A stretch of 64,000 nucleotides of DNA from Candidatus Dormiibacter spiritus (GTDB taxonomy: Bacteria > Chloroflexota > Dormibacteria > Dormibacterales > Dormibacteraceae), in contig QHBT01000065.1 in assembly GCA_003244185.1 (NCBI GenBank), positions 19,150 through 83,149 on the forward strand. Direction: 5' to 3'. Shown one piece after another: positions 1-8,165 of the stretch (positions within the stretch are counted from its first letter, which is position 1; the number at the start of each line of letters is the position of its first letter). Under the pieces are notes generated by a model. It was given only the letters and a program-made list of their open reading frames with translations. It searched no databases and was not told the origin of the DNA. Made by a program: the position numbers and the translations under genes.

Positions 1-433
1 TGACAGCGTCCAGCTGTGCACGAATCACCGCAGGAGCGCCGAACTGCCCGGCAGCCGGCGTCGATGACCAGTCTGGAACTGAAACTGCCAGAACCGCCCG
101 GCCTGGCACGCCCGCCCTGAGCACCGCTTCGTAGATGGCTGTCAGGTTGTCGCGATAGCGGGCGAGCGGCCAGCCCTGGACCACGTCGTTGGCACCTATC
201 AGGACGCTCACCAGATCCGGTCGCGAGCGCAGCAACGGCAGCTCCTCCCGGATCAGGTCGACTGTCGTATAGCCGTTGACCGCCGGGTTGGTGAGTCGCA
301 CCGGAGAGCGCAGTTTGGCCTCCAGCCTGGGCACCAGCAGCGCGGGGAAGGCGCGGGCGGTCGTGGTGGCGCCGGTGCCAATCGTGTAGGAATCGCCCAG
401 AGCGAGGTAAGTGAGTGCATCTCGGGCCGGCAT
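1..433 (-). CDS. SGNH/GDSL-type hydrolase, C-terminus cut off by window edge
   Basis: About 144 residues are readable before the gene runs off the left edge. Near the N-terminus is ALGDSYTIGTG (block I, candidate nucleophile Ser15), then NPAVNG with the block II glycine, then IGANDVVQG, the block III GxND motif with Asn82. This order is typical of SGNH esterases and lipases. The block V Asp/His pair would lie outside the window, so catalytic competence cannot be confirmed. There is no signal peptide, so it is probably cytoplasmic. The ATG is preceded by GGAG at about 5 nt. The substrate is unknown. It is transcribed leftward, in the same direction as the next gene. Confidence 0.8.
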   Translation of the reverse strand, partial: MPARDALTYLALGDSYTIGTGATTTARAFPALLVPRLEAKLRSPVRLTNPAVNGYTTVDLIREELPLLRSRPDLVSVLIGANDVVQGWPLARYRDNLTAIYEAVLRAGVPGRAVLAVSVPDWSSTPAAGQFGAPAVIRAQLDAV

Positions 434-494
434 GCCCGCTCCACAATAGGGATGGTTAGAGCAACCTAGGCGGCCAAGCCCCTGACGGCGGCCT

Positions 495-2540
495 TCAGCG
501 GCGGTGACCGGATTTGACGGCGTCGAACAGCAATCGACCCCAGCCGGCTGCTCTTGGCCGCCGGCGCTGGCGGCCACGTCCGTATCTGCGAGCTTCTCGG
601 GCCACCAGGCCCGGATCGGCCAGGAGCGCGCTGGCAGCACCCTCCGGACCGGCCGGTAGACCTCCCTGCTCCAGGTCGAGCCAGAGGCGCGTCAGCGTCA
701 GATAGATGTCGGCCTCCGTCCAATCCGGCAGGCGGCGTTGGACCTCACGGGCAGTGACGACGTCCATCAGTGGCCGGTAGACGGTGTCGTACCAGCTCGC
801 CGCCGCCTCGCTCAGCGGGACCTCCCGGCCGGTCTTCAGTGCGAGAAAGTAGCGGTGACCCTGGATGTGATCGAGGATGACGTCGTAGCGGCCCAGCTGG
901 CTGCAATCGAGTCGCGCCCGAGGCCGGGTCCTGTCAAGCCCTGTCTTCTCCAGGAAGTCGGCGTATTCGGCCGCCCTGAGCAGCTCCTCTGCATTCAGCT
1001 CGTCCGCGACTGGCACGCGAGTCTTGAGCTCGACCACCCTCGCCGTCAGCTTCGTCCAGCCAAGGTGCCGGGCGACTGAGACCTGGTGGTGACCCTTCCT
1101 GACAAAGTAGGACTTCCCCACCAGGTAAACCTCGATCGGTGGCATCTCGTCGCCGCGTTCCATCCGCTGGTAAAGCTGTACCCAACGCTGGCGCAGATGG
1201 CGGCTGCGGGGAAGGAAGGAGGGATCGAAGTCGGGTGAGTACGTCTCGGCGCCCTTGATTTGGGTCAGCGGGATCTCGCGCACCCCCAGGTCGCGCTCGC
1301 CTGCGCTCCCGACCGCGTCCACCACCTCGCGCAGTTGGGGCACGGCGGGCGTGCCTGGGTCCAGGGGAGCACCGAGTTCCTGGTTCTCGGCTTCTCGGCG
1401 CTCCTCTCGAAACTCCAGTTCGGCGCGGACGGGAGCGGGGACTTCGCGGGCCCGGCGATCGCCCAGCCGGCGAAGGATCCGCGCCACCAGCTGGCGATCC
1501 GGTTGAACCTGATTCGGCGGTCGCCAGCCTTCCACGTCGCTGAGGAGATCGCCCAGCGCCGCGGCGAGCGCAGCCGCGTGAAGGTCCTGCGGAGCGGCGA
1601 CCGCAAACCGAGCCACCTCCTGGCGCGCCGTCGCTACGGCGTGGCGGACTTCCCGGCCGCCCAGCCGCCGCTCCACCGCATCGACCACTGCGGCGCCCGC
1701 TGCCAGCAGATGCGGTCGAGCCTGGCGCCACCTATCGGAATCGTCGTCAGTGGCAGGGGCCTGGGCCGCCTGCCTCGCCAGCGCTCGGACCGTGCGGTAC
1801 AGATAGGCGACCAGCCGGAGACGATCCTCGAGGCGGCTCAAGTCATGGATGCGGCCAAAGTGCCAGGGGTTCCAGCGCAGGGCGTCCTCCGCCTCGCCCA
1901 CGTCGGACACCGCTTCGTCCGCCCGCTCGCTGTGATCGCGCACGCGCCTGCGGTTGGCCTCAGCCTCGGGCGTCCCCGCCAGCTCCAGCGTGCGCTGGAC
2001 GTCGGTGCGCAGGTCCACGCTCACTCGGCGGAAGGCCTGGCGAAGGCCGCGGACAGGGTTGGGCGGCCAGATGAGTGCTGCCACGGCGATCCCCACAGCG
2101 CCGCCCAGCGCCGTCTCCCAGAGGCGGTCGATGTTGTCCGCCCGGCCCGAGGCCAGCACCAGCAGAGCAGAGACGGCTATCTGGTTGTTGAAGCCTTGGC
2201 GGGACACCTTGAGCCAGCCGCCCATCAGCATGCAGATGAAGATGACCCCGGCCAGCACCAGCGACGAGACGCCCAGGAAGTGCTCCGCCAAGAGCCCCAG
2301 GGCCAACCCGGCAGCCACGCCGAGCAGGAATTGGACGGCGTTGAGAAGCGAGCCGTAGGCGTGTCCCTGCATGAGGATGATCACAGCCAGCACGGCCGCG
2401 AAGGGCCGCTGATTCAACGGCTGGCCAAGAGCCCAGACGAGTCCGGAGGCGAGCGCAACCTTGAGCGACTGCACAGCCAAGGGCGACAGGAAGCTGGGTG
2501 GCTCGGCCAGCCGCCAGGCGACCCTCTGGAAGCGTCTCAT
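495..2540 (-). CDS. FUSC-family membrane protein fused to a ParB-like domain
   Basis: A 681-residue protein with two unrelated halves. Residues about 20-165 carry several hydrophobic helices with a FUSC/aromatic-acid-exporter look (QPLNQRPFAAVLAVIIL, then GGAVGIAVAALIWPPNP). A long charged, probably cytoplasmic segment follows to about 400. Residues about 415-630 resemble the ParB/sulfiredoxin-like domain found in some high-GC phyla: LGVREIPLTQIKGAE, then PPIEVYLVGKSYFVRKGHHQVSVA, abbreviated here as VRKGHHQVSVARHLG, then FLEKTGLDRTRP. The reading frame is continuous across the junction. I chose the ATG preceded by AGGAG about 8 nt upstream; a TTG 21 bp further up is also open. A role in export of small aromatic compounds is inference, and the function of the C-terminal half is unknown. 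Confidence 0.75.
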   Translation of the reverse strand: MRRFQRVAWRLAEPPSFLSPLAVQSLKVALASGLVWALGQPLNQRPFAAVLAVIILMQGHAYGSLLNAVQFLLGVAAGLALGLLAEHFLGVSSLVLAGVIFICMLMGGWLKVSRQGFNNQIAVSALLVLASGRADNIDRLWETALGGAVGIAVAALIWPPNPVRGLRQAFRRVSVDLRTDVQRTLELAGTPEAEANRRRVRDHSERADEAVSDVGEAEDALRWNPWHFGRIHDLSRLEDRLRLVAYLYRTVRALARQAAQAPATDDDSDRWRQARPHLLAAGAAVVDAVERRLGGREVRHAVATARQEVARFAVAAPQDLHAAALAAALGDLLSDVEGWRPPNQVQPDRQLVARILRRLGDRRAREVPAPVRAELEFREERREAENQELGAPLDPGTPAVPQLREVVDAVGSAGERDLGVREIPLTQIKGAETYSPDFDPSFLPRSRHLRQRWVQLYQRMERGDEMPPIEVYLVGKSYFVRKGHHQVSVARHLGWTKLTARVVELKTRVPVADELNAEELLRAAEYADFLEKTGLDRTRPRARLDCSQLGRYDVILDHIQGHRYFLALKTGREVPLSEAAASWYDTVYRPLMDVVTAREVQRRLPDWTEADIYLTLTRLWLDLEQGGLPAGPEGAASALLADPGLVAREARRYGRGRQRRRPRAAGWGRLLFDAVKSGHRR

Positions 2541-2662
2541 CACATGTACTCCTTCTACCAACCCACCTGGCAGCGGCGGCAGGCGCCGAAGCCACCGGCC
2601 GCGAGGGCTGGCTCTAGGTTCGAAAGGACCGAGCGCTGACGGATGTGGTCAGACTGGGTTCG

Positions 2663-3757
2663 ATGGACGCTTCCCGCTTCCTCTTCGTCGGCGCCTACAC
2701 GGAGGCGAACACGCAGCCCTCCGGGCACGCCGAGGGCATCTGCGTTTTTCGCAGAACAGCGGAGCCGGATCAGCTCGAACTGGTGAGCATTGCCCGCGAG
2801 GCGCGCAATCCATCCTTTCTGGCGCTCCATCCCAGCGGTCGCTTTCTGTACGCAGTCAATGAGCTGGAGCAGGGGTCGGTCAGCGCGTTCGCAGTTGCGC
2901 AGGACGGCCGGCTCCGCCTCTTGGCCGAGCAGTCGAGCGGCGGCTCGGCGCCGGCACACCTGAGCGTCGACGCCAGCGGCAGCTCCGTTCTGGTCGCCAA
3001 TTACGTGAGCGGCAGCTGGGCTGTTCTGCCCATCCGGAGTGACGGCGGTCTGGAGGCGCTCAGCGACCTCTGGCAGGCGAGCGGATCGGGCCCTGACCGA
3101 AAGCGCCAGGAAGGCCCGCACGCCCATTTCGTGACCCAGGTACCCGGCAGCTCGTTGGTGCTCGGGTGCGATCTGGGCTGCGATCGCATCCGGCTCTGGC
3201 GCCTGATCGAAGCGCCCGGTCGACTGGAAGCGGCCGCCCCGGACAGCTGGGTGGCGAGGCCGGGCTCGGGCCCCCGCCACGCCTGCTTCCACCCCGCCCT
3301 ACAGCTGATCTACGTCGTGAACGAACTCGACTCCACTGTCGACGTCCTGGCTCAGGAGCCCGGCGGCCTCAGCCATCGGCAGACGGTCACCTGCTTACCG
3401 TCTGGTTTCAGCGGCGAAAGCACAGCCGCCGAGATCGCTCTGCATCCTTCGGGCCGACACCTCTACATCTCCAACCGCGGCCATGACAGCGTCGCGGCAT
3501 TCGCCGTCGACCCCGACCGAGGTGATCTGACGCCTGCCGGCTGGTGGCCAAGCGGAGGCAAGAATCCGCGGTCGTTTGCCATCGAGCCCGAGGGCAGCGT
3601 CCTCTACGCGGCCAACCAGGACGCGGACGCGATAGTGTCCTTCGCCATTGACCGCAGCAGCGGCCACCTGAGCCAGCTGGGGCAGGCCGCAACCGCGCCC
3701 AGCGCGGTCTGCCTGCTCTTCGACGGCTCCGGCCGCCGGCTCGGGGCGTCTACTTGA
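2663..3757 (+). CDS. Lactonase-family seven-bladed beta-propeller (YbhE/6-phosphogluconolactonase-like)
   Basis: A protein of 364 residues, the usual size of the lactonase beta-propeller family. It opens with RFLFVGAYTE and has repeated blade motifs such as PSFLALHPSGRFLYAVNE, GPRHACFHPALQLIYVVNE, IALHPSGRHLYISNRG and FAIEPEGSVLYAANQD. Family members hydrolyse 6-phosphogluconolactone or other sugar lactones; the exact substrate cannot be read from the sequence. No signal peptide is seen. A GTG at 2645 is an alternative start in the same frame, and neither start has a strong ribosome-binding site. The 3' end overlaps the convergent pilin gene by 8 bp. Confidence 0.85.
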   Translation: MDASRFLFVGAYTEANTQPSGHAEGICVFRRTAEPDQLELVSIAREARNPSFLALHPSGRFLYAVNELEQGSVSAFAVAQDGRLRLLAEQSSGGSAPAHLSVDASGSSVLVANYVSGSWAVLPIRSDGGLEALSDLWQASGSGPDRKRQEGPHAHFVTQVPGSSLVLGCDLGCDRIRLWRLIEAPGRLEAAAPDSWVARPGSGPRHACFHPALQLIYVVNELDSTVDVLAQEPGGLSHRQTVTCLPSGFSGESTAAEIALHPSGRHLYISNRGHDSVAAFAVDPDRGDLTPAGWWPSGGKNPRSFAIEPEGSVLYAANQDADAIVSFAIDRSSGHLSQLGQAATAPSAVCLLFDGSGRRLGAST

Positions 3758-3977
3758 GCGCGCCGACGATCTGAGTGAACTTGCCCTGGATCGCAGTGCC
3801 AAGCTGTGTGAGCACCACGATCACCACCACAGCCACCAGAGCCAGGATCAGCCCGTACTCGACCATGCCCTGCCCGCGCTGACGGGCGCGATCGGAGACC
3901 GGAAGCGGCCTCAGCATCAATTCAGCGAGCAATCCGGGCATTGCCCACAGCTTCCCTAGAACGCGATCCCCCCGCAT
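3750..3977 (-). CDS. Flp-family type IVb pilin
   Basis: A 75-residue protein with the hallmark of Flp pilins: a charged leader ending RQRGQG, then MVEYGLILALVAVVVIVVL, with the glutamate-tyrosine pair at the start of the single hydrophobic helix. Prepilin peptidase would cut after the glycine, leaving a short hydrophobic pilin that assembles into a tight-adherence pilus. No tad assembly genes lie in the window, so this is an orphan pilin here. The leader is long for the family (about 37 residues), and a start at the internal Met13 is possible. It overlaps the 3' end of the lactonase gene. Confidence 0.8.
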   Translation of the reverse strand: MRGDRVLGKLWAMPGLLAELMLRPLPVSDRARQRGQGMVEYGLILALVAVVVIVVLTQLGTAIQGKFTQIVGALK

Positions 3978-4088
3978 TTGAGCACCTTTATCTTCAAGCG
4001 AATCACCGACGACGGGGAAGACTATACACCAGTCCTCCGGGACAAACGGCGGACAGCGGCGAGTGGGACAGTCTAAGCTAAGAGGGAG

Positions 4089-4646
4089 ATGAGGCGTGAA
4101 GTGGTCCGCACCCTACTGGTGGTGGCCGAGCGGCCCTACTTGTGGGCCGCCGTCAGGGAGTTGGTCGGCCCGGAGCTTGCGCTCGTGCGGCAGACGCGCC
4201 CGACTGATCTGGCCGCGGCCTGGCACCAGGCAGATCCCTGGCCCTGGCTCGTGGTGGGGGGCGCCGCGCATGTGCCGGCCGACCTGACGGAGCTGGTGCA
4301 GGAGCTGCCGGTGCCGGTTTGGTGGCTGGGTGAGCCGCAGGGCGAGTTGCCCCCCGGCACCCTGCAGTTCTCAGCCTGGGCCCAGTTGGAGACGAGACTC
4401 CGGGCATTGAGCGGGCCCGTCCTGGGACTTCAGTTCGCCCCTCTCCGCGGTCTGAAGACACCGGCCGGGTATCTCACGCGAGGGACAGCCGACCTGGAGG
4501 GATTGATGGCCGCTTATCCCCGTGCCCTACCTCGCTTTCGCACCTTGCGCAGGGCCCGCCAAACAGTGCAGCGTGCGGGCGCCGGCTGTGCAGTGAGCGT
4601 GGCCCAGGGAGACGTGAGACTGGCACCCGTCGGGGAACACACATAG
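4089..4646 (+). CDS. Hypothetical protein, first gene of a signalling-like cassette
   Basis: A 185-residue protein that I do not recognise. The N-terminus (RTLLVVAERPYLWAAVRELV) begins with a short beta-strand and helix, as receiver-like folds do, and LVVGG follows near residue 57, but there is no acidic pair or phosphoacceptor aspartate. The C-terminal third is rich in arginine (LPRFRTLRRARQTVQRAG). AGGGAG lies directly before the ATG; the GTG at codon 5 is an alternative start. The next gene begins 9 bp after the stop behind an AGGAGG, so the two are almost certainly co-transcribed. A degenerate receiver is a guess from strand order only. Confidence 0.6.
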   Translation: MRREVVRTLLVVAERPYLWAAVRELVGPELALVRQTRPTDLAAAWHQADPWPWLVVGGAAHVPADLTELVQELPVPVWWLGEPQGELPPGTLQFSAWAQLETRLRALSGPVLGLQFAPLRGLKTPAGYLTRGTADLEGLMAAYPRALPRFRTLRRARQTVQRAGAGCAVSVAQGDVRLAPVGEHT

Positions 4647-4655
4647 AGGAGGATT

Positions 4656-6104
4656 GTGGTAGCCGAAAATCAGACGCACCGCAAGCGACGAAGGCAGCTT
4701 TCGATGGCTGAATCCACCGGCGCCCGGCCGGAGGTGCTGGTGTTGGAGGACGATCCCGAGCAGCTCCAGCAGCTGGCGCAGGCGATCCGGGAGGCGGGCC
4801 TGCTCCCACTCGTCGCCGAGCACCCCCGCAAAGCGCTGGCCCTACTTCACACGGGCCGGCCCATCCTGGCAGTGATCGACCTCGACATGTCACTGGCAGA
4901 GAAGACCGGCTATACGGTCGAGCAGGTCCTGGAGCGGCTGCTGGAGGACTTCGGCGCCTGCACCCCGATCATCTACTCGGCCCACGTGGACCGCATCGAG
5001 CAGCGAGAGCGGGTGGCGCGAATTCATCCCTACGCCCAGATCCAGGACAAGAAAGAGGGGCTGGCCGCGCTGATCGAGAGGCTGGGCAAGATGCTTCAGG
5101 CGAGCTTGGGCGATCTCGTGGTCAATTCCGGCCGCGTGCACCATCAGCCCAGCGGAAAGCGCTTCAAGCACCGTGTGGCAGTGGCCCTCGTGGTGGCCAC
5201 CAAGCTCCACCGTGACGTCCGCCTGGACGAGACCGAGGCGCGGGCGGTGCGCCGGTTCAGCCGCTGGTTGGACGAGGAGGTGGGTTCGGAGATTCAGGTA
5301 CGCCCGTTCCGGAACCGGCACTACGACCTCGCGCCGCGAGCCGAGCCAGCCGGGACCGACCAGGACAGCTCTCCCGCGCTGCCGCGGCAGGGAGCCGACA
5401 ACCAGGTCCTCATAGTCGACGGCGACGCCGATCAGCGGGCGGTGCTGGAGGGTATGGTCCGCCTGCTTCACCTGATGCCGCTGGTAGCCGCGACCGCGGC
5501 TGAGGCCGAGCGCATTCTGCTCGTCCACCGGCCAGTGCTGACCCTTGTCAACGTCGAGGCGAAGGGCAGAGCGGCTGCCGCCCTGGATGACCTGATCACG
5601 TATCTCTACGAGTCCTTCGGTGACTGCCTGGTCCTGGCCTACTCGAAGGACCTGAACTCGGTCAGGCAGCGGAGCCGGCTGGAGGAGCTGGACGCCAGCG
5701 TCCTGGTCCAGGACACCAGCAGTGGTTTGGAGGGCTTGCGCGAGCGGCTGGGCAAACTGGTCAGGGCCCGTTTCGGCGACATCTACAGCGAAGGCGGCCG
5801 GGTGTGGCATGAGAAGACGGGTAAGACCTATGCCCACCGCATCGCCCTGACGCTGCTGATGGCCGCCCGCGAGCAAGAGGTCGAGGTGGTGTTGGATCAG
5901 GCGGAGGGCCGTGCTGCACGACGGCTGCACAAGTGGCTGGAAGCAGTCGGTTCAGACGTGCGAGTCCGCCACAAGTACAACACCTACTACCTTGTGCTTG
6001 AGCCGGCTCAAGCCAGGCGCCGCGCGGGAACGAAGGCGGCTCAGGCGGCGCAGCCGAAGAAGCGCGGGCGCCCGCGGAAGGTGCCTGCCGTGGCCGGCGC
6101 CTGA
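4656..6104 (+). CDS. Tandem receiver-like / unknown-domain repeat protein with C-terminal AT-hook
   Basis: A 482-residue protein made of two copies of one module. Each copy has a response-regulator-like domain (residues about 26-147 and 250-370) followed by an unrecognised domain of about 75 residues (151-225 and 373-448); the latter share GRVHHQPSGKRFKHRVAVAL and GRVWHEKTGKTYAHRIALTL. Receiver 1 keeps an acidic pocket (Glu31, Asp32, Asp33), Asp75 in AVIDLD and Lys132. Receiver 2 has Asn299 at the aligned phosphoacceptor position (TLVNVE), so it should be a pseudoreceiver. The C-terminus carries KKRGRPRKVP, a classic AT-hook DNA-binding motif. It starts at a GTG behind AGGAGG. DNA binding is inference from the AT-hook. 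Confidence 0.7.
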   Translation: MVAENQTHRKRRRQLSMAESTGARPEVLVLEDDPEQLQQLAQAIREAGLLPLVAEHPRKALALLHTGRPILAVIDLDMSLAEKTGYTVEQVLERLLEDFGACTPIIYSAHVDRIEQRERVARIHPYAQIQDKKEGLAALIERLGKMLQASLGDLVVNSGRVHHQPSGKRFKHRVAVALVVATKLHRDVRLDETEARAVRRFSRWLDEEVGSEIQVRPFRNRHYDLAPRAEPAGTDQDSSPALPRQGADNQVLIVDGDADQRAVLEGMVRLLHLMPLVAATAAEAERILLVHRPVLTLVNVEAKGRAAAALDDLITYLYESFGDCLVLAYSKDLNSVRQRSRLEELDASVLVQDTSSGLEGLRERLGKLVRARFGDIYSEGGRVWHEKTGKTYAHRIALTLLMAAREQEVEVVLDQAEGRAARRLHKWLEAVGSDVRVRHKYNTYYLVLEPAQARRRAGTKAAQAAQPKKRGRPRKVPAVAGA

Positions 6105-6113
6105 GGCCTAACT

Positions 6114-7481
6114 TTGCGACTGGACAGGACCGACGTCGGCCAGCTGCCGCTAGCGACAGCTCTGCTGTCGGCCGACCGGACCGTCCTGGCCCGATCACCT
6201 GAGTGGTCAGGCGCGACGCCCGGCAGCGTGGTGTATCACGCTGGGCTGAGCAAGTTGATGGTGGCGCCGGCCACTCCCACTCCGCCGGGCCTGGACGCGC
6301 TGATGGGGCGATTGCTGGGCGCGCTCGAAGCTGCGCTGCCTGCGCTCGACGGTGAGTCAGCGCGGCGGGTCAGGGTGTTGCAGGCAGGCCTCGAACTCAT
6401 CTCCGGCCGGCCACTCTCCGAGGCTGACATGGGGACGACGTCGGATGTCCTGGCGCTGGCTGAGTCTGCCATCCGAATGCGCGCGCCCGACTTGGACGTC
6501 GAGGTGCAACGGGAGCAGCGACCCCAGGCTGTGCCGGCGCCGGCCACCATCGCGCTCGCGCTCGTCCAGTTCGCCGTCAACGCGAAACAGCACGAGTTCA
6601 TGGATGCTGCCCAACTGCGCCCCGTGCGCAGCGTGCGGCTGCGAGTGGGATCAGGCCCTGCCTTCTACGTCGAGTGGCCATCAGAGGAGGTGGCCGGAGC
6701 TCAGGTGAGCACAGCTCGGCATCAGCGGGCTAGGCTGCGTTGGGGCTGGGGCTATGTCCGACTGGCGGCTGACGCTCTGGGCGGGGTGGCGCTCCCGCCG
6801 GGCCTGACGAATCCGGGCTGGGAGGGTGCCGGTTTTTCGATCGGCAGCCGACTGCTGGCTCTGCCGGTGGCGTGCTTTGAAGGTGGCCGGAGGGTGCGCT
6901 GCACAGCGAGCTGGGAACAGGAGACTGGCTTTGCTCACACGGCGAGCCAGCGTCTCGTCGAGGAGAGCCTGGCCGGCGCAATTGAGGCAGCCGCCGCCGC
7001 GCCGGGCGCCATCGTGTACCGGGATCTCTTCTGCGCCCGGCGCAGCGGCGAGCGAACCTGGGTGGCGCTGCCGCCCGAGACGGGCACCAACCGCATCAAG
7101 GACGTGCTGCGCGGTCTAGATCACGAGCGAGTTCTCTGGGCGGCACCGGAACCACATGCGACGCGCGTACAGGCGCTCAGCCTGATCCTCGCCCGGCGGG
7201 CAGGCCAGGAGTGGCCGCTCTTCGACGCCGCGAGCTTCGGTCAGGCATTCTCGGGAGCCTGCCAGGCGCTGGGGCTGGAGAAACCCGATCTGAGGGGAGC
7301 CACTCTCTATCCAGACGGCCGGGTGGCCGCCTTTCTGCTGGCCGAACTCGGAGGCCGGCTGCGCGTAAGCCAGGGCACGCTGGTCTTCGATGTGCCTCCG
7401 GGCGCGGTCGACGACCCTCTGCTTGGTGTGCTCGAACCGGGCGGCCGCCTTACGCCAGAGCTTGATCAGCTCTTCAACTGA
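6114..7481 (+). CDS. Protein with degenerate histidine-kinase-like ATPase region
   Basis: A 455-residue protein that starts at a TTG 9 bp after the preceding stop, with TGAGG about 8 nt upstream. Residues 145-160 (IALALVQFAVNAKQHE) look like the N-box of histidine kinase ATPases, and 211-224 (GWGYVRLAADALGG) resembles the G2 box GLGLxxVRxxxEALGG. The intervening D-box/G1 motif DxGxG is absent: the aligned stretch reads VGSGPAFYVEW. There is no obvious phosphorylatable His in an H-box upstream and no membrane segment. The C-terminal 200 residues are not recognised. It may be a partner of the tandem receiver protein; ATP binding is doubtful. Confidence 0.6.
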   Translation: MRLDRTDVGQLPLATALLSADRTVLARSPEWSGATPGSVVYHAGLSKLMVAPATPTPPGLDALMGRLLGALEAALPALDGESARRVRVLQAGLELISGRPLSEADMGTTSDVLALAESAIRMRAPDLDVEVQREQRPQAVPAPATIALALVQFAVNAKQHEFMDAAQLRPVRSVRLRVGSGPAFYVEWPSEEVAGAQVSTARHQRARLRWGWGYVRLAADALGGVALPPGLTNPGWEGAGFSIGSRLLALPVACFEGGRRVRCTASWEQETGFAHTASQRLVEESLAGAIEAAAAAPGAIVYRDLFCARRSGERTWVALPPETGTNRIKDVLRGLDHERVLWAAPEPHATRVQALSLILARRAGQEWPLFDAASFGQAFSGACQALGLEKPDLRGATLYPDGRVAAFLLAELGGRLRVSQGTLVFDVPPGAVDDPLLGVLEPGGRLTPELDQLFN

Positions 7482-7533
7482 CCGTCCTTAACAGGCTGAC
7501 ATCGGGTGGTTGCCTGGCTAGCATGAGCGGCGC

Positions 7534-8109
7534 ATGAAGTCCAGTCCTCCCGCCGCGGCGGCCCAGGTGGCTCGGGTGGCGAATGCTGCGGATATTCCCG
7601 TGCGGGTGGTTCCGTCCAGACGGAGGCGCCGGACAGTCTCGGCGCGCATGGTGGAGGGCGTGCTGGAGGTCCGGGTGCCGGCCTGGATGCCCTCAGCTGA
7701 GCGTCAGCGTTGGGCGGAGCGAATGCGCCTTCGGGTTGAGCGGCAGCGCCGCCGCGCCAAGCCTGGAGACAGGGAGCTGGAGGAGCGGGCTCGAGAGTTC
7801 AACCGACGCTATTTCGCCGCCCGGCTGAGCTGGACCTCGATCGCCTTTGCCGAGCAGAATCGGCGCTGGGGCTCGTGCAGCCCCGATTCGGGTCTGATCC
7901 GTCTCTCGAGCCGGTTGGCCGAGGCGCCGGGTTGGGTGCGTGATTACGTGCTCGTGCACGAACTGGCGCACCTGCTGGAGGCCAATCACGGCCCCCGTTT
8001 CTGGGAGATGGTGAGCGCCTATCCGCTCTATGAGCGAGCCCGCGGCTACCTGATAGCCCTCGATCACGCCGCCGGCGGGAGCGACGAGCCGGCCTCGGAG
8101 ATCGACTGA
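7534..8109 (+). CDS. YgjP/DUF45-type zinc metallopeptidase
   Basis: A 191-residue protein with the gluzincin-like site VHELAHLLEANHGPRFWEMV: His142, Glu143 and His146 form HExxH and His152 is the likely third zinc ligand. WGSCS upstream is conserved in the YgjP/DUF45 (M48-related) family. These are small soluble metallopeptidases of poorly known substrate. There is no signal peptide or membrane helix. It begins 52 bp after the preceding gene and could be the last gene of that transcript. It ends convergent with the broken lipoprotein gene, 56 bp away. Confidence 0.82.
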   Translation: MKSSPPAAAAQVARVANAADIPVRVVPSRRRRRTVSARMVEGVLEVRVPAWMPSAERQRWAERMRLRVERQRRRAKPGDRELEERAREFNRRYFAARLSWTSIAFAEQNRRWGSCSPDSGLIRLSSRLAEAPGWVRDYVLVHELAHLLEANHGPRFWEMVSAYPLYERARGYLIALDHAAGGSDEPASEID

Positions 8110-8165
8110 TCGCCGTTTTGGGCCCTGGAGGTTCCGATCACCTGACCGGTCGGTGGGGTGGCGAT

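Noticed and set aside
1260..2639. Long rightward open frame opposite the FUSC/ParB-like gene
   Set aside because: It is the antisense of a gene with clear domains; its composition is rich in His, Gln and Arg without motifs, as expected for a shadow in GC-rich DNA.
7693..8165. Extension of the lipoprotein frame past the frameshift into the metallopeptidase gene
   Set aside because: After about residue 230 the sequence becomes Arg/Pro nonsense and it runs antisense through a well-supported metallopeptidase.
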